This document shows, piece by piece, positions 25,267-34,010 of a DNA stretch of 64,000 bases. The notes under the pieces were generated by a model that saw only the letters and a list, made by a program, of their open reading frames with translations, did no database searches and was not told the DNA's origin. Source of the stretch: Rhodobiaceae bacterium (lineage in GTDB: Bacteria; Pseudomonadota; Alphaproteobacteria; Rhizobiales; Tepidamorphaceae); NCBI GenBank assembly GCA_020637985.1, contig JACKJK010000004.1:62001-126000 (forward strand). Reading direction: 5' to 3'. How positions within the stretch are numbered: position 1 is the first letter of the stretch; every line of letters starts with the position of its first letter. The position numbers and the translations under genes were made by a program.

Positions 25267-25384
25267 CTAGAGCGCATTCCGTTCAGGTGGAATCACCTGA
25301 ACGACAAGAATTCGCTCCAGATTCAGAGCCTTGAGCATGTTCTTGTCGCTCAAGTCGGTTCAATTTGAGCGGAACATGCTCTAG
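25267..25384. repeat. Palindromic intergenic repeat element (Hyphomicrobiales type)
   Basis: An element of about 118 bp bounded by CTAGAGC and GCTCTAG. Nested dyads include GTTCAGGTG-GAAT-CACCTGAAC (25281-25302), TTGAGC/GCTCAA (25331-25353) and GCATGTTC/GAACATGC (25335-25379), so the RNA would fold into a long branched hairpin. I associate this sequence type with a dispersed intergenic palindrome in Rhizobiales genomes, though I cannot check copy number here. It lies between two convergent glycosyltransferase genes, and its right end supplies the stop codon of the leftward gene. Confidence 0.75.
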
Positions 25385-26811
25385 CCGCGCTGCGTCGGCT
25401 CGCGCACCGCCGCGAAGAACCGTTCGCCCGCCTCGCGCCACGTCACCGGCTTGTAGGTGCGGGCCTTGATGGTCCATTCCGCGCGATAGGCCTCGTCCTC
25501 GATCATCCGCCGCATCTCGCGGAACCAGCCATCCACGTCGCCCGGATCGAGCCGGATGCCGGCCTCTCCGACGACCTCGTTGACGGCACCGCCCGTCGAC
25601 GCGATCACCGGCGTTCCCGCCAGCATGGATTCGACCGGCGGCAGCCCGAAGCCTTCGTAGGTCGAAGGATACAGCGTGAAGGCCGCGCTGGCGTAGAGGG
25701 CGCGGATCGTCGCGTCGTCGATGCCCTCCAGATGCAGGATCGAGCGTCCATGTTCGGGCTCCGCGGCGAGGCGCGCGAAGAAGTCTTCCATGTGCCAGCC
25801 ATTGCGGCCGACGAAGACCAGCTTGAAACCCGTTGCCGCGACGATGCCATCCTGCGCCAGCCGCCGCCAGGCGTCGACCAGGATTTGGTGATTCTTGCGC
25901 GGCTCGATGGTTGAGACGAACATCGCGAACCGCCCGGGCTCCAGGCCCTCGGGCAACGCCTCCTCGTCCGCCTCCCCATCCCGCGCCGGCACGTCGCAGC
26001 CCAGCGGAACGACACGCGTATCGGCAAGCTCGAAGCCGAGCGAGCGGCAGTGCGCGCGCGCGTCCCGCTCGGTGCTGTGCGCGTTGAAGATGATCCGCTC
26101 GGCGCTGGAAAAGACCTTGTCGTAGTAGGCACGGAAGATCGCGCCATCGCGCTCGCTGAACCACTGCGGAAACAGGATCGGTATGATGTCGTAGCACAGC
26201 ACCACGTGGCGCAGGCCGGTTTCGGCCTTGAGGCGGTTCAACCCTTCGACGTCGACATGGTACCAGCCAGCCTGCGCTCCGACGAAGACGTCGCCACCGG
26301 CGATCTCCAGGCTGTCGTCGAGCAGCGATTCCATCGGCGGACACAGCCGCAGGCTCCCGTCCGGATTGAAATAGCGCGTGCGCTCGCCGGGCTTGACCAG
26401 CCTGCGCACCATCCGCTCGATGTGCGGCAGCGGCTTCCCCTTCGCCTGGGCAAGGCGTCCCTGCGCCCACGACAGTCGCTTCCTGCGGAACTTGGTGATC
26501 AGCAGGTAGATGTCGGACAGCCAGCGCGGCATCCGGTGCAGCAGGGAACGCTGTCCGTTGGAGGGATTGGGTATCAGCGCCGGTTCGAACGAGACCCGGT
26601 TCTCGATGATGTCCTCGACCCACTCGCTGCGGATCGCGCGCGGCTTTCCCGCGAAGGGATCGAAAACGGTGAACACCACGTCTGGTTCGTTGGCATGTGC
26701 ATGCCGCGCCAGTTGCTGCTGCGCGCGCATGATGCCGACGGCCGGACCGCTCCAGCGCGCCAGGGACGAAAGATCGAACAGCACCTTGGGTTGCATTGCT
26801 GAGGGATTCAT
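25381..26811 (-). CDS. Glycosyltransferase family 4 protein
   Basis: About 476 residues. RIIFNAHSTERDARAHC, FVSTIEPRKNHQILVDAWRRL and YPSTYEGFGLPPVESMLAGTPVIAS are hallmark GT4 segments, including the E-x7-E motif. The first ~170 residues, before VFVGAQAGWYHVD, are longer than in typical members and are of unknown role. The start is ATG 26811 or 26796; neither has a good ribosome-binding site. The TAG stop lies inside the terminal CTAG of the palindromic repeat, so the repeat's insertion may have set the present C terminus. Divergent from the GT2 gene. Confidence 0.82.
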   Translation of the reverse strand: MNPSAMQPKVLFDLSSLARWSGPAVGIMRAQQQLARHAHANEPDVVFTVFDPFAGKPRAIRSEWVEDIIENRVSFEPALIPNPSNGQRSLLHRMPRWLSDIYLLITKFRRKRLSWAQGRLAQAKGKPLPHIERMVRRLVKPGERTRYFNPDGSLRLCPPMESLLDDSLEIAGGDVFVGAQAGWYHVDVEGLNRLKAETGLRHVVLCYDIIPILFPQWFSERDGAIFRAYYDKVFSSAERIIFNAHSTERDARAHCRSLGFELADTRVVPLGCDVPARDGEADEEALPEGLEPGRFAMFVSTIEPRKNHQILVDAWRRLAQDGIVAATGFKLVFVGRNGWHMEDFFARLAAEPEHGRSILHLEGIDDATIRALYASAAFTLYPSTYEGFGLPPVESMLAGTPVIASTGGAVNEVVGEAGIRLDPGDVDGWFREMRRMIEDEAYRAEWTIKARTYKPVTWREAGERFFAAVREPTQRG

Positions 26812-26983
26812 CGCTGATGGAACGTCGCCGACTGGAAGATATCTGCTAGTGTATCGACCTCGGGATCGAATTCCCGGGCCTGGGCCCCTTGGACCGGAGC
26901 CCTGAGGATTGAACCCATCATAGATGCCGATCGCGGCAAGTCCATGTGTCGGTACCGACGTCAGTTTCAAGATCGGGCCTAAG

Positions 26984-27985
26984 ATGACCACCGTGTCCGT
27001 CCTGCTGCCGGTGCGCAACGCCGAGCGCTTCGTCGAGGAAGCCATCGCCAGCGTGCTGACCCAGTCGCTTGGCGACTTCAAGATCATCGCAGTGCTCGAT
27101 CACTCCAGCGATGCAAGCGGCGATATCCTTGAACGTCTTGCCAGCGACGATGCCCGCATACGCGTTCTGCAATGCGAGGGCGAAGGGCTCGTGGATGCCC
27201 TCAACACCGCGGCGAAGGCCGCCACCGGCGATCTCCTCGCCCGCCTCGACGCCGACGACCGGATGCGGCCGGGCCGGTTGGAAAAGCAGGTCGATTTTCT
27301 CGAACACCACCCCGACGTGGTCGCGGTCGGCTCGGCGGCGGTCGAGATCGACGCACGTTCCCGCGTCACCGGCATGATGAAGGTGCCCACCGCCGATGCC
27401 GCCTTGCGCGCGCGGCTGATGCGCGCCAACCCGTTCATCCACTCGTCGATGATGATCCGCCGCGGCACCTTCGAGGCCGCCGGAGGCTACCGCGACGATT
27501 TCCCGCTGGTGGAGGATTTCGACCTGTGGCTGCGCCTTGCCGCGCGTGGCCGGCTTGCCAACATCGCAAGCCCGCTGACCGACTACCGGCGCAACGACAC
27601 AGGCCTGTCGGCAAGCCGAGCGGCCGAGCAGCGCCTCAACCTGCAACGCTGCATCCTGGCTTGGAAGCGCGACGCCGGGTTACTCGACGAGGCGAAACAC
27701 ACAGCCCTGTCCGCCCGGCTCGCCGCCCTGTTCGCTCGCGCGCAGGACCTGGACGGGCAGCCCGAGCGGATGACGGGTGACGATCTCGCCCTGTTCACCG
27801 AATTGCTGGAGCACCTGCCGAGCGTCGAGGCTCGCACCCTCGCGCGCCTGGTCTCCGCCGCCGCGTCAGCCGGAAAGGTGTCGGCGGCGCAATCGGCGCT
27901 GTTTGCCTTCCGCGCCCGCGTCACCAGCCGCGCCGCCTTCGCGCGCAGGTGCGCCGATGCGGTGAAGGCCCTGCAGGTGCGCTGA
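26984..27985 (+). CDS. Glycosyltransferase family 2 protein
   Basis: 333 residues from ATG 26984. Classic GT2 start (VSVLLPVRNAERFVEEAIASVLTQSL), then LLARLDADDRMRPGRLEKQ containing the DxD motif, and ED-F-DLWLRLA with the catalytic-base region near residue 190. The C-terminal ~110 residues are helical and not recognised. No membrane helices, so it acts on the cytoplasmic face. The upstream in-frame ATG at 26924 would add 20 residues with no family match. Converges on the aldehyde dehydrogenase gene 11 bases later. Confidence 0.85.
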   Translation: MTTVSVLLPVRNAERFVEEAIASVLTQSLGDFKIIAVLDHSSDASGDILERLASDDARIRVLQCEGEGLVDALNTAAKAATGDLLARLDADDRMRPGRLEKQVDFLEHHPDVVAVGSAAVEIDARSRVTGMMKVPTADAALRARLMRANPFIHSSMMIRRGTFEAAGGYRDDFPLVEDFDLWLRLAARGRLANIASPLTDYRRNDTGLSASRAAEQRLNLQRCILAWKRDAGLLDEAKHTALSARLAALFARAQDLDGQPERMTGDDLALFTELLEHLPSVEARTLARLVSAAASAGKVSAAQSALFAFRARVTSRAAFARRCADAVKALQVR

Positions 27986-27996
27986 TACCCAGGCTG

Positions 27997-29451
27997 TCAG
28001 GGCAGCCGGATGGCGACGTTCTTCGTCTGCACGTAGTTCCACAGCGCCTCGCGCCCCTTCTCTCGCCCGTAGCCGGACTTGCCGTAGCCGCCGAACGGCG
28101 TCTCGACGCCGCCGGCATACCACTCGTTGACGAAGACCTGGCCGGCGCGCAGCCGGGCAGCGGCGCGGGTGGCGCGATCGAGATCGCGGGTGAAGACGCC
28201 GGCGACGAGGCCGTAGTCGGTACCGTTGGCGATTGCCACGGCCTCCTCGTCGCTGTCGAAGGCGAGCACCGACAGGACCGGGCCGAAGACTTCCTCGCGC
28301 GCGATTCCCATGTCGGGCGTCACGCCGTCGAAGACGGTCGCTTCGAGAAACCATCCCGCCCGGTTGAGCTTGCGCCCGCCGGCCACCGCGCGCGCGCCCT
28401 CGCCCTCCGCCGCCCGGCACATGGCTTCCGCGCGGTCGCGCTGGCGCTCGCTGACCATGGCGCCCATGTTGGCGCCGAAGGTGGCGCGTTCGATTCCGGG
28501 ACCCACCGACAGGGAGCGCGCCATCTCCGCAACCGCCTCCACCACCTCGTCATGGATGTCGCGATGGACGATCAACCGCGCCATCGCCGAACAGACCTGC
28601 CCGGCATTGAAGAAGATGCCCCAGCGCACGTTGGAAACGAGATCGTCGATATCGGCATCGCGATGCACGATCGCCGCCGACTTGCCGCCCAGTTCGAGCA
28701 CGCAGGGCACCACGTTGCGCGCTGCCGCCGTGGCAATGGAAATCCCCGTCCGCACAGAGCCGGTGAAGACGATCTGGTCGATGCCCGGATGGGAGGCAAG
28801 CGCCGCGCCCGCTTCCGCCCCGGTGCCGCACAGGATGGAGACCGCGCCCTCGGGAACACCCGCGGCCGCCACCGCTTCGGCGATGAACCCGTTCGACAAG
28901 GGATCGAGTTCCGGCGTCTTGACGACGCAGGCGTTGCCGGTCGCCAGCGCCGGCGCCAGCGAGCGCGCCGTCATCTCGATCGGATAGTTCCACGGGATGA
29001 TCTGCGCCGACACGCCAAAGGGCTCGTTGATCGTGAAATCGAGGTAGCCCGCCCCCAGCGGGATCGAACGGCCCTCCACCGTTTCGGCCTGGTTGCCGTA
29101 GTACTCGAAGTAGCGCGCAGCACCTTCGACCTCGATACGCGCCTCCCACAGCGGCTTGCCGCTTTCCAGCGTCAGCACCTGCGCGATCTCGTCGGTGCGT
29201 TGCAGCAGGTGTTCGCCGATGGCACGCACCATGCGGCCGCGTTCGACCGGACGCAGGTCCCGCAAGATGCCCGACTCGTGGCAGGCGCGCGCAGCGGCAA
29301 CCGCCCGGTCGATGTCGCCGGCATCGGCCAGCGCCTGCTCGGCCAGCAGTTCGCCGGTCGCCGGATCGTCCACCGCGAGGCGCCCGGCGCTTCCGTCGAC
29401 GAATGTCCCGGCGAGGAAATTGCGCCAGTAGGCTTTCGGCTCAGGCGCCAT
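27997..29451 (-). CDS. NAD(P)-dependent aldehyde dehydrogenase
   Basis: 484 residues, typical length. WNYPIEMTARSLAPALATGN, the cofactor loop FTGSVRTG, the general base in LELGGKS and the catalytic Cys in FNAGQVCSA are all present. Betaine-aldehyde, succinate-semialdehyde and alpha-ketoglutarate-semialdehyde dehydrogenases share these features. The start overlaps the Rieske oxygenase stop by 11 bases, so it is translated from the same message, last of rpiR-Rieske-ALDH. It probably oxidises an aldehyde produced by the demethylation pathway, possibly a ring-opened semialdehyde or formaldehyde-derived product. Confidence 0.88.
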   Translation of the reverse strand: MAPEPKAYWRNFLAGTFVDGSAGRLAVDDPATGELLAEQALADAGDIDRAVAAARACHESGILRDLRPVERGRMVRAIGEHLLQRTDEIAQVLTLESGKPLWEARIEVEGAARYFEYYGNQAETVEGRSIPLGAGYLDFTINEPFGVSAQIIPWNYPIEMTARSLAPALATGNACVVKTPELDPLSNGFIAEAVAAAGVPEGAVSILCGTGAEAGAALASHPGIDQIVFTGSVRTGISIATAAARNVVPCVLELGGKSAAIVHRDADIDDLVSNVRWGIFFNAGQVCSAMARLIVHRDIHDEVVEAVAEMARSLSVGPGIERATFGANMGAMVSERQRDRAEAMCRAAEGEGARAVAGGRKLNRAGWFLEATVFDGVTPDMGIAREEVFGPVLSVLAFDSDEEAVAIANGTDYGLVAGVFTRDLDRATRAAARLRAGQVFVNEWYAGGVETPFGGYGKSGYGREKGREALWNYVQTKNVAIRLP

Positions 29452-30544
29452 CGGCGCCGGCCTTCATCCACTCCTGCAAGGTGCGGATCGAGTGTTCCGA
29501 CATCACGCCGCATGCCGGATCGATGACCAGCGGTCCCGGCCTGTAGCCCATGCTGCGCAGGCCACGCTGCACCGATTCCACCAGCCGGATGTCCTCCTCC
29601 ACCGTGGTTGCCCGGTCCTGTATCGCAAGCCGGCGAATGACCTCGGAATCAACGCCATCGACCGTGTACCAGCCGCGCCACACGACGACGTTGTCGGCAT
29701 CGACCGTGCGCCAGTGATAGGTATTGAGGACGTTGCCGGGATAGACCTGGAACGAGAACATCGGCCACAGGAACCACGAAGAGTAATCGCCCGCATGCAC
29801 GCTGGACGCAAGGTCGATCGGGTAGCTCATCCGATCGAGGTTCTGGCACTCGGTGGTGTGGCGCAGGCAATGGCCCTGCGGCTGGATGTCGTAGCTCTCC
29901 GGCTTGATGACACCGGTCGCGAACGTCGGGTGGTTGACCGGACAGTGGTAGCACTCGGAATAGTTCTCCACCGAGACCTTCCAGTTGCACTTCTCCGGGA
30001 TCTCGACCCATTCCAGCGGCTTCAGTCGCGCGATGTGCGGGACGTAGTCGAGCAGTTCCTCGCGCACGCGGGGGAACCAGGCGTCCATCGGCTCGGCGTC
30101 GGGGTCGAGGTTGACGAACAGGAAGCCGTGGAAGTTTTCCAGCCTCACCGGTGTCAGGCAGATTTCGCCGCGGTCGAAGCCCGGCACCGCCGCGACGTTC
30201 GGCCCCGAGCGCAGCCGCCCGGTCAGTTCGTAGGTCCACGCATGGTAGGGACACACCAGCAGTTTCGCGTTGCCGCTGCCCTGCACCATTTCGTGCGCAC
30301 GGTGCTGGCAGACGTTGTAGAAGGCGCGGATCTCGCCATCGCGGTCGCGCACGCAAAACAGGCTCTGGCCGGCGACCTCGAAGGCGAAATAGTCGCCGCG
30401 ATTTTCGACCAGCGACGCGTGGCCGGCGAATTGCCAGGTGCGCGCGAACAGGCCCGCCTGCTCGGCACGATAGATCTTCGGGTCGGTGTAGTAGCGGGCA
30501 TCGAGAGAGCGGGTGGGGTGTGCCCCCGCGACATGTTCGTTCAT
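29441..30544 (-). CDS. Rieske-type quaternary-amine oxygenase (betaine demethylase class)
   Basis: 367 residues, alpha subunit of a Rieske non-haem iron oxygenase. The Rieske [2Fe-2S] ligands are C79-x-H81 and C98-x2-H101. The mononuclear iron site is H200, H205 and D318, in SECYHCPVNH. The residue bridging the two centres is Glu (E197) rather than the Asp of ring-hydroxylating dioxygenases, a trait I associate with enzymes acting on quaternary ammonium compounds (CntA, GbcA, choline and stachydrine oxygenases). It should remove an N-methyl group as formaldehyde using O2. Electrons probably come from the FdR at 39903 through a ferredoxin not encoded here. It starts one base after the rpiR stop. 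Confidence 0.85.
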   Translation of the reverse strand: MNEHVAGAHPTRSLDARYYTDPKIYRAEQAGLFARTWQFAGHASLVENRGDYFAFEVAGQSLFCVRDRDGEIRAFYNVCQHRAHEMVQGSGNAKLLVCPYHAWTYELTGRLRSGPNVAAVPGFDRGEICLTPVRLENFHGFLFVNLDPDAEPMDAWFPRVREELLDYVPHIARLKPLEWVEIPEKCNWKVSVENYSECYHCPVNHPTFATGVIKPESYDIQPQGHCLRHTTECQNLDRMSYPIDLASSVHAGDYSSWFLWPMFSFQVYPGNVLNTYHWRTVDADNVVVWRGWYTVDGVDSEVIRRLAIQDRATTVEEDIRLVESVQRGLRSMGYRPGPLVIDPACGVMSEHSIRTLQEWMKAGADGA

Positions 30545-30545
30545 G

Positions 30546-31457
30546 TCAGGTCTCCGGGTTGTCGAGATAGATGCCGAGTTCGTGGCGCCGCCGGTGGAAA
30601 GTCTCCACGCGCTGGACCACCTGCGGGCTCGCCGAGGCGATCACGAACGACAGCAGCGTTTCCAGCAGCGCGATGGTCGACACCGAGGACGGGAAGAACT
30701 GCGGCGTGTCGACCGAGATGACGAAACCGTGCTGCGAGCCGAGGATGATGGGAGACGCCGGGCTGTCGGAAATACCGATCACGGTGACGCCCTGCTCGCG
30801 CGCTATGCGCACCGCCTCGACCACCTCGGTGCGGTAGGGCTTGCAGGTGATGGCGATCAGCACGTCGCGCTCGTCGGCCCAGGCGAGGTCGTCGCTGGCC
30901 GTGCTGCCCGGCCGCGGGATCGCGTGGAACTGTACCATGCCGGTGCCGGCGAGATAGGTGAAGTTGCTGGCGTTGGAATGGTTCACGCCAACGCCGAGCG
31001 TGAACGTCTGGCGCGACGCCCAGATGGCTTCCGCGGCGGCCTTCAGCCGGTCGGCATCGATGCCGGCGAAGGTCTCCTCGATGTTCCTGATCGCCGAGAC
31101 CACCATGTCGGCGTAGAGCCCGCCGAGCTTGTCGCCCTTCGACAGCGACTGCAGCCAGCGCGCCCGGTCGGGAAAGCTCGCCCGGCCCTGCCGGATCTCT
31201 TCGCGGAACGGCTCGCGGAAGTCATCGTATCCCTCGAATCCGACCGAGCGCGCCATGCGAACGATGGTGTTCGGCTTGACGCCAGCCGCGTCGGCGATCT
31301 CGCGCACCGAGCTGACGCCAACCTCGTTCGGGTTTTCCAGCACGTAGGCCGCGGCCTTGCGCAGTTCCGGCGTCAGTTCGGGGATCTCCCCGCGCAGGAT
31401 GTCGAGCACCTGGGCGGGATCGAGCGGATCGGCATTTGGTACGTTTTGTTCATTCAT
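30546..31457 (-). CDS. RpiR-family transcriptional regulator (HTH + SIS)
   Basis: 303 residues from ATG 31457 (MNEQNVP). The N-terminal RpiR helix-turn-helix (SSVREIADAAGVKPNTIVRMARSVG) is followed by a SIS domain (about residues 125-265; ITCKPYRTEVVEAVRIAREQGV). SIS domains usually bind phosphosugars, but RpiR members also control amino-acid-type catabolism. It lies between the leftward Rieske-ALDH genes and the rightward flavoprotein operon and probably controls both. A direct-repeat pair covers its own first codons and the intergenic gap, suggesting autoregulation. Confidence 0.88.
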   Translation of the reverse strand: MNEQNVPNADPLDPAQVLDILRGEIPELTPELRKAAAYVLENPNEVGVSSVREIADAAGVKPNTIVRMARSVGFEGYDDFREPFREEIRQGRASFPDRARWLQSLSKGDKLGGLYADMVVSAIRNIEETFAGIDADRLKAAAEAIWASRQTFTLGVGVNHSNASNFTYLAGTGMVQFHAIPRPGSTASDDLAWADERDVLIAITCKPYRTEVVEAVRIAREQGVTVIGISDSPASPIILGSQHGFVISVDTPQFFPSSVSTIALLETLLSFVIASASPQVVQRVETFHRRRHELGIYLDNPET

Positions 31458-31484
31458 GATTGACGATGGTACATTTGTTCGATA
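31437..31484. promoter_or_regulatory. Direct-repeat pair, probable RpiR operator
   Basis: TGGTACGTTTTGTTCAT (31437-31453) and TGGTACATTTGTTCGAT (31468-31484) are near-identical with their starts 31 bases apart, about three helical turns. One copy lies within the first codons of rpiR and the other in the 48-base gap before the divergent flavoprotein gene. The sequences are AT-rich relative to the surroundings. The assignment to RpiR is by position. Confidence 0.6.
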
Positions 31485-31505
31485 ACGCTGTCCATCGCGT
31501 TTTTG

Positions 31506-34010
31506 ATGGTCATGCAACAGGATTCCGCCGTCATGGGTTCAGCCGAAACGATCCGCCTTCCTGCCCAGGCCCGCGTCGTCATCGTCGGCGGCGGCGTCAT
31601 GGGCTGTGGCCTCGCCTACCACCTCGCCCACGAGGGCTGGAGCGACGTGGTGCTGTTGGAGAAGGCGGAACTGACCTCCGGCTCGACCTGGCACGCCGCA
31701 GGCCAGATCACCCATTCGACGTCGAGCTTCGGGCTCGGCAAGTGCGTCGGCTACAACATCGGCCTCTACGCCGGAAAGTTGGAGGAGGAGACCGGCCAGT
31801 CGGTGACCTGGCACGGCTGCGGCTCGTTCCGCCTCGCCTACACCGAGGACGAGATGGACTGGCTGCGCCACACGCTCAGCGTCGGCACAGCGCTCGGTTT
31901 CCCGATGGAACTGGTCGGAACCGACCGCATCCACGAACTGCATCCCTTCTACAATCTCGACGGCGTGCTCGGCGCGCTGCACACCCCCGACGACGGCCAT
32001 GTCGACCCCTCCGGCGTCACCCAGGCGCTCGCCGCCGGCGCCCGCAAGCTTGGCGTGCGGATCGTCCGGCGCTGCCGCGCCACCGACATCAAGCGCCAGC
32101 CGAACGGCGCGTGGAAGGTCTTTACCGAGCACGGCGACATCACGTGCGAGCACGTCGTCAACGCCGGCGGCACCTACGCCCGGCAGATGGGCGAATGGTC
32201 CGGCCTGCAACTGCCGATGACGTCGATGACGCACCACTACTTCGTCACCGACCCGGTGCCGCAGTTCCGCGACCTGGAGCGCGAACTGCCCGTCGTGCGC
32301 GACGACAGGCTGGTGTCCGGCTACATCCGCATGGAGCAGAAGTCCGGCCTGATCGGCATCTACGAGAAGGAAAACCCCAACGCGGTGTGGATCGACCACT
32401 GTCCGTGGGAGGCCGAGAACGAGCTGTTCGAGGCCGACTACGACCGTGTCATGCCGTGGCTGGAGAACGCGCTCGACCGCATGCCGGTCTTCGCCGAACT
32501 CGGCATCCGCCGCGTCGTGCACGGCGCCATTTCCCATCCCCCCGATGGCAACCCGCTGATCGGCCCGGCGCCGGGCGTGCAGAACTACTGGTGCTGCTGC
32601 GGCACCCAGATCGGCATCGGCTGGGGACCCGGCCTGACGCGCGAACTCGCCCGCTGGATGGTGCATGGCGCGGCCGACATCTCCATGCGCGAGTTCGACC
32701 CGCGCCGCTTCGGCTCCTACGCGACGAAGGACTGGCAGGTCACCAAGGCAAAGGAGGACTACTGCCTGCGCCACGAGATCCCCTTCCCGCATCTCAACCG
32801 CCTCGCCGGCCGGCCGTTGAAGTCCTCCCCGCTCTATGAACGGCTGAAGCAGAAAGGCGCGGTCTTCGAGGAGGTCTACGGCCACGAGCGCCCGCGCTGG
32901 TTTGCCCGCGACGGCGTCGCGCAGCAGGACCACTATTCCTTCCGCCGCACACGCGTTCACGACATGGTGGCCGGCGAGGTGAAGGCAGTGCGCGAGCGCG
33001 CCGGAATCATGGACATCTCCGCCTTCACCAAGGTCGAGGTGTCGGGGCCGGATGCGCAGGCCTTCCTCGACCGCCTCGTTGCCAACAGGCTGCCCGGCAA
33101 GGCCGGCGGCATCGCACTGACCCACATGCTCAACGCACGTGGTCGCATCGAGCTGGAGACAACCGTGGTGCGGCTCGCAGAGGACAGCTTCTACCTCGTC
33201 TGCGCCGCCTTCTTCGAGCAGCGCCTGCTCGACCACCTCGCCAACAACCGCGCCGGCGAAAACGTCACCGTCACCAACCGGTCGACCGGCTGGGCGGCGA
33301 TGGCGCTGCAGGGGCCGCGCGCCCGCGACGTCCTCGCTGCCTGCACCGATGCTGCCCTCGACAACGCCGCCTTCCGCTGGCTCAGCGCGCAGCGCATCGA
33401 GGTCGCCGGCCGGCCCGTCTGGGCGCTGCGCATGTCGTATGCCGGCGAACTGGGTTGGGAAATCCATTGCGAGGCCGCCGACGCGCTCGCCGTCTACGAC
33501 GCGCTGTGGGCAGCAGGCGGGAAACACGGCATCGCCGACTACGGCTCCTTTGCCATGAACGCCATGCGCATGGAAAAAGCCTTCAAGGGCGCCGGCGAAC
33601 TGACCAACGAGGTGACGCTGCCGGAAGCCGACGTGATGCGCTTCGTCAGGCTCGACAAGGGTGACTTCTTCGGCAGGGACGCGACGCAGGCAAGCCTCGC
33701 CAACCCGCTGCCGTGGGTCTGCGCCTGCCTCGCCATCGAACCCGACGGCGACAGCGACGGCCACGGCGGCGAGGCGGTGCTGATGGATGGCAAGCGCGTT
33801 GGCGCGACGAGTTCCGTCGCCTACGGCCACTCGGTCGGCACCATCCTCGCCTTCGCATACGTCAGGCCGGAAGCCGCCCAGCCGGGAACCGCGCTCGAGG
33901 TCGTCATCATGGGCAAGCCGCGCAAGGCGCGCGTCCTCGCCGAGCCGGCCTACGATCCGCAGAATCTCAAGCCAAGGGCCGACGCACCGGCACGAAAGGC
34001 AGCGGAATGA
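31506..34010 (+). CDS. Dimethylglycine dehydrogenase-like flavoprotein (DAO + GcvT domains)
   Basis: 834 residues. The FAD domain begins RVVIVGGGVMGCGLAYHL and carries ELTSGSTWHAAGQ, with the His that binds FAD covalently in dimethylglycine dehydrogenase. The second half has the folate-binding GcvT fold (THMLNARGRIELETTV, YAGELGWEIHCEA) and ends KARVLAEPAYDPQN. Expected reaction: oxidative N-demethylation of a tertiary or secondary amine with transfer of the C1 unit to tetrahydrofolate, directly after the Rieske step. ATG 31506 was chosen; 31512 and 31533 are alternatives (AGGA lies 10 bases before 31533). It overlaps the next gene by ATGA. Confidence 0.86.
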   Translation: MVMQQDSAVMGSAETIRLPAQARVVIVGGGVMGCGLAYHLAHEGWSDVVLLEKAELTSGSTWHAAGQITHSTSSFGLGKCVGYNIGLYAGKLEEETGQSVTWHGCGSFRLAYTEDEMDWLRHTLSVGTALGFPMELVGTDRIHELHPFYNLDGVLGALHTPDDGHVDPSGVTQALAAGARKLGVRIVRRCRATDIKRQPNGAWKVFTEHGDITCEHVVNAGGTYARQMGEWSGLQLPMTSMTHHYFVTDPVPQFRDLERELPVVRDDRLVSGYIRMEQKSGLIGIYEKENPNAVWIDHCPWEAENELFEADYDRVMPWLENALDRMPVFAELGIRRVVHGAISHPPDGNPLIGPAPGVQNYWCCCGTQIGIGWGPGLTRELARWMVHGAADISMREFDPRRFGSYATKDWQVTKAKEDYCLRHEIPFPHLNRLAGRPLKSSPLYERLKQKGAVFEEVYGHERPRWFARDGVAQQDHYSFRRTRVHDMVAGEVKAVRERAGIMDISAFTKVEVSGPDAQAFLDRLVANRLPGKAGGIALTHMLNARGRIELETTVVRLAEDSFYLVCAAFFEQRLLDHLANNRAGENVTVTNRSTGWAAMALQGPRARDVLAACTDAALDNAAFRWLSAQRIEVAGRPVWALRMSYAGELGWEIHCEAADALAVYDALWAAGGKHGIADYGSFAMNAMRMEKAFKGAGELTNEVTLPEADVMRFVRLDKGDFFGRDATQASLANPLPWVCACLAIEPDGDSDGHGGEAVLMDGKRVGATSSVAYGHSVGTILAFAYVRPEAAQPGTALEVVIMGKPRKARVLAEPAYDPQNLKPRADAPARKAAE

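Noticed and set aside
31539..33830. Long minus-strand open frame opposite the second DAO-GcvT gene
   Set aside because: Composition shadow of the sense gene; no recognisable domain.
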